A DNA stretch of 64,000 nt from Aplidium turbinatum (lineage: Eukaryota > Chordata > Ascidiacea > Aplousobranchia > Polyclinidae), in contig OU964919.1 in assembly GCA_918807975.1 (NCBI GenBank), positions 15,084,001 to 15,148,000 of the forward strand, written 5' to 3'. Below, in pieces: positions 23,630 through 35,382 of the stretch. Numbering within the stretch: the first letter of the stretch is position 1; every line of letters starts with the position of its first letter. The notes below the pieces were generated by a model that was given only the letters and a program-made list of their open reading frames with translations, was not told the DNA's origin and did no database searches. A program made the position numbers and the translations under genes.

Positions 23630-26600
23630 ATGGCGGAAGCTGGAAAACGACGTGAGTTAAACTTTCTAGGTATCTCCTTAAACATGAACTAATTGTCATT
23701 TTACCGTAAGAACACGTTGTGAAGTTGCGGCTGCATACTACTGTACATTCATGTCAGATTGCAATCATTTTGCATTGAAACATGAACAGCGCTCAAAGCG
23801 AGGCACTGACTTATTATTCAAACCCAACTGCACTGGAATTTAAAAATTTATGTTCGATGAACATCGTTTGACGTTGTAACAACGTGATTGCTGCACGATA
23901 AAACGACGTGTATGAAAGTTAAACTGACTTTTCTTAAAATTTTACTGAAGAGTTCATGTCTGTAAGATTGCAGTTTTAAACGTATGCTAATATTGTAAAT
24001 ATTAACAGCTTCACCCATGCGACGCTACAACAGTGATCTACAGCTCACTACCAGGAACAAGTCATTAGCATCGATAACTCAAGGTGGGGTTTGTAAAATG
24101 TCTACGAGTTATGAAATGGTTGGAAGGTTAAAGTCGGCTCATTTAGGCTGTGAATTATGACCAGGCATGTAGCTGGAGCCATTTTTAAAGTTACGTAGGC
24201 TAATTTGTAGTGTTAAAATAGTTATTTAACGTAACAGTGGCAAAATCTAAAATCTGGACCTTTTCAATAACTGAATATCATGACATCGTTCGATTTCAAA
24301 CTCCTAATTATTTTTTTCCATTGTTTCTTTAAAAAATTTTTTGTACATAAGTGAATTCAAGCACTCCTTAAAAGGACCTCTTGGTCAGAATACAGATTTA
24401 GATTAAAATGGCTACTACCACTCATTACTACTGCACGATTATTTAAGAAAACTCAAAACAGACACAATTCTATCATTTGAAAAAACTTTGGCTTGATGTA
24501 AAATCGTTTTACCTTGATTCTGTTTACACTTTATGAGAACTTTTAGTTATACAATATAAGTTCTTTTCGCCTAAAAATTATTTGAACATCTACTGTAGGC
24601 TATATAGGTTAACTTGTCTTTTTTAATATTAATTCTTCTCTCACGTTTTTCTAAAGCTACCGTCTTTGCAAATGAAATTTTATGTCATCAAGTTAATAGT
24701 TTAAGTATTTGCCTACCAATCGACGATTATATTATTGTAAACCCAATCAAGCAAATGTCTAAGTCGTTTCAGACATAGTCTTTTTGGTTACCGAGAAAAA
24801 ATGCATAGGCCTACATAAAAAGCATTTTACAGTAAAATGCTATTTTTGCGTTTTCATGTTCAATGAGTGAGGATAATTAATATACAAAGGAGAGATAGCA
24901 AGGCTGTCATTACACCAGCTGCCCCTAAAACATAAAACTACTGAAGGCTATAAAATTTCACTTTAAAAACAAAAAAAAGTTAGATGATATTTTATTTTTT
25001 TAACAGAGGTTCCTAAATTGTTAGCAGCAGCTTGCGGATCAGCGATTTTCTGATAACTTAGGCCGAAATTAGGCTTTGGATGGTTTTTCAAAGTGTGCGA
25101 AAACCTTCTTTTTAGGTGGAAGTCCAAAAGAATGCGAATTTTCAAGTCAGATAAAAGAAGTTCAAACTCCTTCTTCTTCTAATTCGAAAGACTCGCCCTC
25201 TAGTGTATTCGCATCACCAACAGATGGCAGTATCGAACGTAAGCTTAATTAATGTTGAAACTCAGTAAATCATCAGACAAGGACAAACCTAATTACCTAC
25301 ATGTCAAGAGACAAAAAAAAAACACCACCTTTGGACAGTTAAATGTTAAACAAACTTACTTTGCCTATCGTAAACCATTTTATTAATCTACATTCACGCT
25401 CAAAGTTGCAGTAACTCCAATGGTCACATATAAAGTCTTTATTATTAAATTGATACACAACTCCGATTGTAATTGCATTTGGTGTGTTCTCACTGAATGT
25501 CATTTTACTCACAGTTTCGCCGACGTCTCGTTTTGCATTTCCCGAAAGTTCTGTTTCACGTCTTGACTCCAGCAGTATGTACAGAAACGAAGGTGAGTTA
25601 CTTTTTCTCGTAGGCTAGTAGCCTATGTGCATTAAACCAATAGCGATATGTCGACGAAGAAGATTCGAGTTGAAGTTATGCAACTAACGAGCTCAATATG
25701 CATATACTAAGTACTATTTTACTATATTCATATACTAAGTTATATATTAGTTATTAGACTACTTATAGGCTAACCCATTCTGTTAAGACATCGAAAATTC
25801 TAATATGCGAGATCATAGCCCTGGTATGACAAATTTTATTTAATTTTTATTATGTTTCTTTTGTTGTATTCTATCACAAAAATTGAATCTGTTATTATTT
25901 TAACGTCTGCAACCAGATTTCAACAATCTTATGTTTGTACGTTTGCATGTGTCTGCATAGCTACTTATTTGCGGGCTTATGCTTTGTTATTTTCGTGTAA
26001 ACAAGCATATAAGTTGTGGAGTTTTAAAATGGAAAGAGTAGGTAGGCTAGCCTATAAAAACTTACAACAAAAACTTATCTTGTTTTGATTGGCTTGTCAA
26101 ACACATCGCTTTTCATGTATGCTACTTTTGTGCCATTTTAGATTCAACCTTGCCATTCAGCGAAGGGCAAATCGTAGAAAAGGGTGAGTGAATATGACTC
26201 ATATGAAAATTGATATCACATTACTCTGAAGCCAATGATTACTTATAAGTTATTGCAATGTATCTTATGTCAGCTAGAAGTCCCTATCCAATTAAATCAA
26301 ATGTAGGCTATTCAAGATTGTTTCACGTTGGAGAGTCTTGAATGGCAGAATTGAGAATGACATTTAAGCTAGGCCTATAGGCCTACTTGGTTCGGAAGAG
26401 AAATTGTTTAAAAATCAAACTATCGGTAGGGTAGGCTACAATGCTGTTGCACAATCCCTTGGACTTTGTTATTTTTGTTTCCGCGAGAGAAAGCCTTTCG
26501 CTTTTGTGCGTACAACAATATGTCATTCGCGTGTTCCGTATCACATTTCCTTGTTCACAGCATTCTGCTATTCATAATTAGTTTTGCAATCAGCACTTGT

Positions 26601-29600
26601 TGTAACATATAAGGAAATTCCCCGAAGTTAAAGTCTCAATTTAGGCCTAGTGGTGTTTCTTGGATTCTGCCCCTTTACACACACCCTCAAAATCGAAATG
26701 TTTTTAAAAAATTTTGACAAGTGCTTGAAAAAGTGTCGCAATACGAGATATTTTAGTCAGAAACATTTTGGAGGTTTTCCAACGTTCTCAGAACATCGGC
26801 TGCATTGCCGAGTGGTGTAGCTCGACGAGAGATCTGGCACGACGCTCAAAAGCATGCAGCTGTGTCTTTCGAGGGTGACAAGAACACATGCCTGAGGGTG
26901 GTGACTGGTGATGAAGATTGGCTTCCTTGTTTTCCCGTTTACTTGATTTAAATATTCAACCACCAGGCGCAAAGCCTAGATAGGACAAAAATGTTCAGCA
27001 TTAAAAAGTTAATATAACACACGTTTCAGAGTTGAAATTACTTTGGTTAAGTAATACAAACGAATATATTTTCATACGAGTCAGTTCAATCATAAACAGC
27101 TAAAAATCGATTTTGATCAGCTAGTAGCCTACAGTAGCTAGATCATCTTCCGTTAAGCTTATTCAAATAGAAATGTTTGGATAAGCTATAATATCTATTT
27201 GAATAAGCTGAACGGAAAATAATCTAGCTACCAGCAGCTGATCGAAATCGATTTCTAGCTGTTTATGATTCAACTGACTCGTGTGAAAATAAATTCGTTT
27301 GTATTAGGCTACAAGAGATGTAGCCTAACTGCGTCGTTCATATCAAGCATTGTTGTGGGTTTGACACCTGTCAGAAGAATATTTCATTTTCTTGATACTT
27401 TGGTTAAGTTATTGTTTAAAACGTAAACATTTTGTCACAACCGTCTATTATCGTTTACAATAAACTTAATATTAACTATAATCAGGGCCGGATTTAGCTG
27501 ATGGGAGGCCCGGGGCACTTTTATATCGGGGGCCCGTGCAAAAACCCACCTCTACGTCTACAGTAGCATTAATCCAGCACTGCACAGCATTTTTCAGAAA
27601 CTTCAAAGGCTGAAAGAAAAAAAAATAACACAAAATCACATTTTTTTCACATAGGGGGGCCCTTTAAAAGTCTGGAAGCCCAGGGTACCTGCACCCTCTG
27701 CCCCCCGCCTAAATCCGGGCCTGACTATAATAGGCTACCTATATAACTACAGTATGTTGGTAATATTATAGTAATTTGTTGGCAGAGTGGCACAACAGGC
27801 CAATTATAAATTCTTTCTTATATAAAGCGGCTACATCATGATCAAGAGTGCAATTGACTTGAAGTAGACGAACATTTTCATTCTTGTTTTCATTCTAACA
27901 CTATGAATGTTGGAAACTGGCATTTATATTGTAGAAACTTTAAATTGAAAAGCAGGCATAAAGAACTGTAGCCAGTAAGGTAGCTTATTTTATTCTATTC
28001 TATTCTTATTGATTCTATGCTTATTGATAATTCTATTCCTCTTATGCCTCCACAGCTACGGTCTTTCGCACTCTCTCATTGGATGCACACTGTACGTTTT
28101 TGTTTTATGTACGCTTTGGCGTTTCGCATCCAAACAAAAACTTTGTTTTGTTTTTTCCTGACGCAAAGTTTTGTTTCAGCAGCTGACTTATATACTTTAT
28201 TTTATTATGACAGAAAACCAATTTCGTATCGCTGCACAGCAATATGCCCAAGAAGTATCTGGTGAAGCTCAAGACCCTATAGAGCTGGATCACCCAACTG
28301 ACAAAGTAAAACTGGAATTATCCAGCGAACAAGGAATGCCGATCGCACACACATTTGGTCAGCGACGTTCGTATTCTGAAATGCGTGCTCCGAGAGGCAA
28401 TGTGCTTATCGAAAACATCTTCGACTTGGCTTTCAAAAATGCAACACAAGAAGCAAAAACGCTTCACATGAGTGGAACAGCTGCTGAAAGATACGTGTGG
28501 GAACACGGAAACAGGGTGTTAATTACAGGACAGGCAGGAATTGGCAAAAGCACTCTCACTCGTCAAATAGTGCAAAATATTCTTAAAGGAAAGATTCTAC
28601 CAGAAACACAATATATCTTTTATATAAAATGTCGAGACATTGATTTTGAAGAAAAACTAGATCTGTTTGATTTTTTTCTCAAATACTGCGTTTATGACTC
28701 AGATAATTTGGATTTCTCACAACAGGAAAAACACGAAATCATCAAAATTGTTGATTTGAAAAGAGATGTGGTTGTTTTATTTGATGGAATGGACGAAGCC
28801 CACACAAACGACTTGTCAAAATCGGGTACCCCAAAGTGTCTTCTGAAAGATGTGGTACAGAACAGCGTCATCGTCCGTTCATTGATCAGCGGAAAGTTGT
28901 TGCCAAGAGCCAAAGTCCTCGTAACGTGCAGGCCTCGTCAAGCTTATCAGTTCTCTCCAGAGTACAGGCCAGGAGCTGTGGTTCAAATCATGGGTTTAAA
29001 CACAGAATCTCAACAGAAATTGGGAAAGCAAATCTGTGGGACAAAAGATTTTTCAATCACGTACCACATGATTCACAGGGACGAAGATTTGGAAAGCGCC
29101 TGTTACGTATCAGTCTTCTGTATGATTCTTTACGCGGTTTTGCACGAAGCAAACATGCATCAAAATCGGAGCCAAAGGCTAAAGCTAAACACAATCACAA
29201 GAGTCATGACCTATTTACTGGATCGATACTTGCGCTCTCCACACATGCGAGATGTTGCAATGGACGAGCTACGGAAAATTTCCGAGTTGGCCAGAAAAGG
29301 ATTTATGGAAAAGAAATTGGTATTTGGACAAATCGACCTCAACGAAGCTGGATTGACATCTTCTGCTTTCCAAGCGTTTATGGTGACGTATTTGGACAGT
29401 GATACGAAGTTGAGATATCGAATTTTTGAAGGCGAACAAAGATGTTCATTTTCGCACCAAATATGGCAAGAATTTTTCACTGCAATTGATCTCATGTTTT
29501 TTGCAAGCAGTGAAATATTCGATGAGTGTTCAAGCCTGTTCACTGAGCAATTTAGTCGATGGGAGGTGGTGGCAAAGTTCATGTATGGCCTGACAAACAC

Positions 29601-32600
29601 TGATAACGTTAATTTTATTCAACGCCAATTCTTATCAAGAACGTTTAATGCAGATTGGCAACAACGGAAAAAGCTTTTACGGACAAAAGCGGAATATTGC
29701 ATTCAAAGGCAAATTCAAGATTGTATTGTTCTTGTGCAAGTCTGCAATTGGATTCAAGAAGCTGATGATTATTCGTTTTCACGTAATATTGCAAATTGTC
29801 TTCCACAAACTTTTAAACTCGCTGGATCACATGATCACTTGGTATTGTTTAATAATGATGTTCACAGCATCGTGCGTCTGCTGTACGCAGCCTCGGATTT
29901 TACTGACGAAAATCCGGTCAAAAATATAGACTTTGAAAATGTTGAATTCCATGGCAACAGTTTTCGCTACTTTGCCAGCCACTTGTCAAACTTAAACGGA
30001 ACGGTAAGTTACTAAGTTGGTAGTGTTACTAGCTTAATTACAACTTGGCAAAGGCATCGCTTCTACTATTTTCAGACTCCTGTTTATAGTTATGAGCAGG
30101 GCCCGATTAACCATGAGGCACACGAGGCACAGGCCTCAGGCCCCCTGGATTTAGGGGCCCCCAATTTGTTTTACATTAGTACCGTAAGCGTAGGTAGTGA
30201 AAGTTGTTGTGCCAGTATGTGTGCACAGTTGTTATTTTTGAGTAACGATTTCAAATTGTGTAACGATTGCTAAATAGAATAACGATTCCGAATTGTCACG
30301 CTTTTAGCGAAGTTACTGGCAATGCTAGGCAAAAGTAGAGCACTGCTACTCTGCATCGAAAGCGATTGCCAATAGGGGCCCCTAAAATTAGCTGTGCCTC
30401 GGGCCCTCGTGAGCCTTAATCAGGCCCTGGTTATGAGTTATGACATGTGATATTATTTTTTGGCAGTGATGGTCGGAAATAGGCCATAAATGAATGAAAA
30501 CAGTTTCCTCCAAGTAGCAACAGTAAATTTAGACCGATGGTAGCCTATTCTCAGTTTAAATATTAGTTTGTAAAAGCATTGTAAGGTTGTTTGTATCATT
30601 TTAGATACAAGAGCTGCGCTTGGTCAATTGTAGGCTTGGAAATTCGTGTGGAACACAAATCGTTCGATTCATGCACAAGACTGAACGTCTGCATGTCGCT
30701 TACTGCGACATCACAAAAGCCGAGTTAGGTCTCATGAAAGAACAATATGAAAGACTTGCAAGTCCGGTAAGATGGCATACAATCAGAGGTGGGCACCCGC
30801 TACTTTTAAAGTAGCGCGCTATACCCGCTACCGCTACTCGGACCAAAGTAGCGCTCGCTACCGCTACATCTTTCGCCACTTTTGTCTAAAATGACATTAG
30901 CAAACACTCTTCAAGTCCCTAGTGACGCAAAAATGACCTTGAAAACTAACGTTATCATTCATTTTAACGTCGCTATAGAAAACACATTCTAATTAAGGGA
31001 AATTTATTGTTACGCATCTTTCAAAAACACGAGCATTTCAAAATTAGAACTACTAAGTCCTGCCCGCTTTGGCTTAATTGGCACATCTTTTCCAACAGAA
31101 AAATGTCTCTTCACCGCAGCACTGGAAGGAATGGGGGTGTTGTGTTTAATGAACAGATGTTTTAACTCGGTATTCGAAAATCTCAAAGACTTGCTCCTGT
31201 CCGAAAAAAAGGCGTCCACAATTGCTGTTTCCTTCTGCACCGACGTTTCACGGATGGCGCCAACACACAAAAAAATTCATTCTCGGAGTCGTGACTGGTG
31301 CTGGTGTCACCTTGATTGCAGCTCCACACCAGAAAACGAGATTCCCAAAAGACCGAAACTTTCCAACCAAACCGATCATGTAGTTGCTTGACTATGCCAG
31401 TGTTGGTAAAAAAATGAGTATTTTATTCACTTTAAATTAAAAAGTAGCGTGTAGTGGGAGTGCGACTGAAAAATATTAGCGCCGCTACTCCAACTAAAAA
31501 GTAGCGCCACTACCGCTACTTTTACCAAAAAAGTAGCGCCGCTAATAAAGTAGCGCCACTGCCCACCTCTGCATACAGTAGGCCTGTACTTTACCAATAA
31601 ATTAATTTGATTAAAATATATGTAATCACCTAATCGTAGCCTACACAAAGTAACTTAAACGATTCCGACTCTCCCAAAACTGACCCAAATAATTTGTTCT
31701 GCTGTCATACGAGTTATTGTAGGCCTAGCCTTCAATAGAAGTGCAATCTTGGAATTGCTTTTTACAATAACGAGTTTTAACTCTCACCGATAGATAGCCT
31801 ATAGCCTACAGTAGGCCTACATTATCAGAGACAAGAATGCCCATATTCAAATCACACAAAAAAATAGGCTATGTCTCAGTGGTTCTCAACCGGGGGTCCG
31901 CGGACCCCAAGGGATCCGTGAAGCGATGTCAGGGGGTCCGTAGAAGTTTCCGAGTTTTCAGCATGATTGATAAATTGCGAAAATTAAAAATTGTTTGTGC
32001 CTTGTTTATGTATTAACCTTCAGTGATTCTCAAACTGTAAGTCGCAACGCACTGGTGCGTTGCTTGAAATTGCAAAGGACATTGTACAAAGGTTTGGTTT
32101 CTTAACTAAAAAGTATCATATAAATGACTTAAACCTATTAATAAAGGTATGTTGGCTATGTTCAACTTAATTCTTTTGAGACAGCCGATTGTTGATCAAT
32201 GATTTACTTAGAAATACAAACCTTTGTCAGCAGTCTATTACCACTCACAGTTTTGCAATGACTGTGATTAACTTATAACGAATTATTTAATTAAAAAAAG
32301 GTAAAGGTGAGTCCCATACTTAAATCCAAGCATGGGGGAATGATAAGGTTCTTATTATACTAAGCATTCGGCACTAGCAAAAGTAGGGTGGCCAGTTCCT
32401 TTCTCTCGGCCGCCATTATTTCAGCGACTACACCCACCCAATTTATTACACCCTGGGTGGAGGTGAGCGGTGTTTGTCAACAACCAGCATAAGCCGGGAT
32501 TCGAACCAGGATTGCATAATTGGAAAGCGAGGACCTTAGGGAACGCTCAAATATTACGTAACGCCTTCGAGGGGGAGGGGGGTTTATGCAAAGCGTTACG

Positions 32601-33612
32601 TTAGCGTCACATCGGGGGGGGAGGGGGTTCAAGCAAAACGTTACGTAACGCTTTCGAGTACGGAATGGTAGTTTTTTGTGCTGAATTCGTAGTGAAAAAG
32701 CGTTAGGCTACATGGGGGATTGAAAAAAGCGTTACGTTGGCGTTACATGGGGGAGGGAGGGGGTAAAAAATTCGGAAAAAAAGCGTTACGTAATATTTGA
32801 ACGTTCCCTTACCCGTTGCGCTATCTCATTGATTACAAATGAAAAAAGGGAGAAGTTGTTTGTAACGGTCGCAAAATTTCTATTTCGCCTAGTTTAGATA
32901 AAATCGATAGAAAAACATCAAATAAGCATATAGATTACTGATGTTTGATCCTGTGTGCCAACATAAAATAGTTCATAAAAATAACATAATTTCGTCAAAC
33001 TCATCAATCATCAAGTGCGTTGCGAATTTAGAAAATTCCTCTTAGTGTGTTGCTTCGAAACTTATGTAACATATGATTCCACAAGGAGACGCGATATACC
33101 AAAATTTTAAATAGAAATTTTTAGGGGTCCGCTTCGAAGGCACCAAAAGGGGTCCATTAAGACAAAAAGGTTGAGAACCACCGCTATAGGCCTATCTCCA
33201 TTTTTTTAACCTCAAAATAAGAAACCTCGTTGAAGGCTTTGAACCACCGTTGTATGCCGGTCACCCAGTTTGATAGAAGTTTTGGCTTGTTGTTGCTTGT
33301 AAATTATTGCATCCACTAAAAGGAGAGCTGTCCTTGAAGTGGCGACCACTCCAAGAGTTGAACTTAGCGCCTTTTTTCATTTGCAAAGTGGACCGTTTGT
33401 TTCACTGCGCTTATCAGGACCGGCTTGAGGGTTGTTTTGAGATAAAGTCGAAAACCTTCTGTTCCATAACATTCTGCTCTAAATTATTACTTTTTCAACA
33501 GCGACCAGAACTCTGGGTTTTCAACAAAGATATGACTCCCTGCGACTTTGCTCAAGAATTGAGACAGAGCCGCGAAGCGTGGAAACGATCTACGCCGGTA
33601 CAACACGGATAG
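23630..33612 (+). CDS. NACHT-LRR (NLR-like) protein, 8 exons, 800 aa
   Basis: Predicted intracellular STAND NTPase of the NACHT family, a class that acts as oligomerising sensors in innate immunity. Exons: 23630-23651, 24009-24083, 25116-25238, 25515-25592, 26142-26183, 28214-30003, 30605-30766, 33502-33612; all GT-AG, phases agree, total 2403 nt. Start ATG has a good context (AAAGATGG). Residues 1-113 are a Ser/Pro-rich leader encoded by four exons of 75, 123, 78 and 42 nt, all phase 1-1. The NACHT domain follows: Walker A GQAGIGKST (219-227), Walker B VVVLFDGMDEA (299-309), and KVLVTCRPR as a sensor-like strand. A helical region follows, then short leucine-rich repeats from about residue 685 (VKNIDFENVEFHGNSF, IQELRLVNCRLGNS, ERLHVAYCDITKAELG) and a last exon ending STPVQHG. 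No CARD, DED, death or pyrin domain is recognisable, and the LRR tract is short. The gene is called from sequence motifs; its ligand and partners are unknown. A candidate AATAAA lies at 34053-34058. Confidence 0.85.
27052..27306. mobile_element. Palindromic MITE, about 255 bp, in NLR intron 5
   Basis: The ends ATACAAACGAAT and ATTCGTTTGTAT are flanked by TA, and the two halves are complementary along most of their length (for example CATAAACAGCTA with TAGCTGTTTATG, and TTATTCAAATAGA with TCTATTTGAATAA). TA target sites and full palindromy fit a mariner/Tc1-type MITE. No coding capacity. Confidence 0.75.
27483..27723. mobile_element. hAT-like MITE, 241 bp, perfect 8-bp target duplication
   Basis: Termini CAGGGCCGGATTTAG and CTAAATCCGGGCCTG; ACTATAAT on both sides (27475-27482 and 27724-27731). 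It is GC-rich relative to its flanks and lies in NLR intron 5, 0.5 kb upstream of the NACHT exon. Confidence 0.88.
28214..30003 (+). other. Large NACHT-encoding exon of the NLR gene
   Basis: A single 1,790-nt exon opens after the acceptor TTATTATGACAG and ends at ACG before GTAAGT. An earlier AG at 28177-28179 would put the upstream frame into an early stop, so the acceptor at 28213 is preferred. It encodes residues 114-710: a linker with FGQRRSYSEM, the whole NACHT module with Walker A and B, and the first LRR-like segment. Large undivided NACHT exons followed by one-repeat LRR exons are typical of animal NLR genes. Confidence 0.85.
30097..30429. mobile_element. hAT-like MITE, 333 bp, perfect 8-bp target duplication
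   Basis: Termini CAGGGCCCGATTAACCATGA and TTAATCAGGCCCTG, flanked by GTTATGAG at 30089-30096 and 30430-30437. It fills more than half of NLR intron 6 and starts fewer than 100 bp after the NACHT exon. No coding capacity. Confidence 0.88.
30784..31571 (-). mobile_element. hAT transposon remnant with transposase C-terminus, 788 bp
   Basis: Termini CAGAGGTGGGCACCCGCTAC and GCCACTGCCCACCTCTG, with subterminal repeats of AAAGTAGCGC. Flanks CATACAAT and CATACAGT are an 8-bp duplication with one difference. Minus-strand translation at 31010-31190 gives HNTPIPSSAAVKRHFSVGKD and FEMLVFLKDA, the conserved hAT C-terminal dimerisation motif. Only this end of the transposase remains, so it is an internally deleted copy. 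It begins 18 bp after NLR exon 7. Confidence 0.88.
32298..32840 (-). mobile_element. tRNA-derived SINE, interrupted by a MITE
   Basis: On the minus strand the A-box-like head AATGAGATAGCGCAACGGG (about 32830-32815) and the B box GGTTCGAATCCCGG (near 32490) lie on the two sides of the insertion 32539-32808; removing it restores normal spacing. The body runs to ACCTTTACCTTTTTTTAATT near 32300. It is a different family from the two SINEs near 7303 and 19108. Confidence 0.7.
32539..32808. mobile_element. 270-bp MITE with TTA target duplication, inside the SINE
   Basis: Termini GGGAACGCTCAAATATTACG and CGTAATATTTGAACGTTCCC, with TTA on both sides (32536-32538 and 32809-32811). The interior repeats AGCGTTACGT words and G-rich runs. 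The 3-bp TTA duplication suggests PIF/Harbinger affinity. Confidence 0.82.
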
Positions 33613-35382
33613 GATGCTTTTTCGAAACATTCCAAGACAGCTTCATTGAGCCTAACAGTTGAGCGAAAAAAAAAATAGCGCTTGGTCTACCGATTTGCAG
33701 CTCATCAAAGCTAGCAATGGTGTGGGTAGCTTATGGTTTCCAACACCTCAAGACAATGACACTTTTTATGCCTTCTGCTGACTCTACTTTTTGCTGATTT
33801 TTTTCCGCTTTCATGGGCTAGTGCTAAAAGTTAAGTTCGCACACAATGACCTTTGATGTACGAGAATTAGCACACAAGTGGTAGTTTGTGTATCTCAATG
33901 GATTTGTTTACTGTTTACATTGAATTTTTATTAGCCTACTGTGTAGTTTCGTTAGGCGTATTTCACTGATCAAGCGATAGCCTCTAGATTTTGCTTTTTA
34001 TCGTGTACGTTTTTCCTAGATACTACACACTTAGCCTATTGTGATAGTTAGAAATAAAATCAACTAAACCGTAAGAGGTTAGTAGCCTACTCTGCGTTGA
34101 GTTTCGAGAATTACTTCGTAGCTCTGTCTCCAGCCTGTGGTCGTTCCTCATTTGGGAAGATTGAAAAATATGTTACTATCCTGTTTTGCGTGGCATTGTT
34201 TTTATAGCTTAAAGCCTTGAGGAGAGCGGACAGACATGCAAGCACAAGAAAAGTTCAACAAAAAGTGGCATTATTAAAAGAAACAAAAAAATGTCAGGCA
34301 TGCGCACCAAACTTCATTGAATTAAAATGGCATGTTTGCATTTTCAATAGGTTAAAACGTTTTGATAAATTTGACGTTACACCGACATTCTATTGTTTAA
34401 TGTCCATTGCGTAATGCGTAGCCAAGTGGAGAGAAACGACATAAACGTGAAAAGACGCTGAGAACATCATCACATGCAGATACACGTAAAGACTGACTTA
34501 CGTTTCAAATTTCAACCACTAGATAGAATCCTAAAGGCAAAACAAAAGTTGTATTAGTTTGTGCCTTTGCTCACATGAAACCAAAGCAAACAAAGATGAA
34601 AATTCTAAATTAAGTTGGGTCGAGATCTACTTCCATTCAAATCACGTTTCACCAATGAATTGATGTAACGTCTGCGACAATAGACATGTTAAGATTAAAC
34701 AAATACAAAGTTTCACACCAAAAAGTATTCAAAGCTGTTGCAGCAAAAAAGCTCAATCATGTAACGCCTCCCACCATATTGTGTCGATCTAAAAATGGAT
34801 TTAATTTCAGACCTGAAATGCAAGATGCCATAAAATTAGCCATTTCTCGTGAGAGTCGTACGCAATCGAGAACGCTTTATAGCTTGGCGAAATGCAGCAA
34901 GTAAAAATGCAGAAAGGATAACTTTTGCTAGCTAGGTCAGAGCTGCAGGTTAGCCCAATAGGACAATTAATGAAAGCTAGATGACGAAACAAGAGATAAA
35001 TGCCAGCTGCTGTACAATAAGCAGTTTTTTGAAATGATCCATAAAGTTAAGCTTGGGATCGGGAATAGTTATAGCACCAGCTTGAAGGAAACTGGCAAGT
35101 CGGCTTACATTACGCCAACCAGCAAGTCTAAAAAACTTCGAAAAATCGAAAGCTCCTTTCTCAGACAATACAAACCAACTCGATATTTCGCAGCTTTAGA
35201 CAATTGCGTATTATAAAGTAACACGTCTCTTTTGCGTTATGCAACGTTTAAACGCAATGGGAAGCCCAAAATAAACGTCCAAAACCTTCCAACAACAAAA
35301 CACAACCCTATACATCTCGGCCTTCGACATTGTCCATGGCAACTTGGAAAGTAACGCGTTGACTACCAAGGCTGTTGCCGGA
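33613..35382. other. Convergent spacer between the NLR and ARMC1 genes
   Basis: The two genes end 1.8 kb apart, tail to tail. The region is AT-rich with no convincing exon. AATAAA at 34053-34058 could serve the NLR transcript. Short open stretches near 34217-34414, 34686-34904 and 35034-35216 are Lys-rich and lack splice sites or family motifs; I leave them uncalled. Confidence 0.5.

Larger units (their letters stand above)
31877..33183. mobile_element. hAT-like element, 1.3 kb, hosting a SINE and a MITE
   Basis: Termini CAGTGGTTCTCAACC and GGTTGAGAACCACCG, the widespread hAT terminus type, with GGGGTCCGCGGACCCC and GGGGTCC motifs just inside. No clean target duplication. No transposase frame. 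It lies in NLR intron 7 and carries the nested insertions at 32298-32840 and 32539-32808. Confidence 0.8.

Noticed and set aside
26757-26972. 71-codon minus-strand frame in NLR intron 5
   Set aside because: It lacks splice sites or a recognisable domain; the plus strand shows a comparable open stretch, so neither is supported.
28836-29402. 188-codon plus-strand open frame overlapping the NACHT exon
   Set aside because: It lies in another frame of the well-supported NACHT exon and has no family motifs.
34217-35216. Lys-rich plus-strand open stretches between the NLR and ARMC1 genes
   Set aside because: No splice signals in phase, no family motif, and codon content typical of AT-rich spacer.
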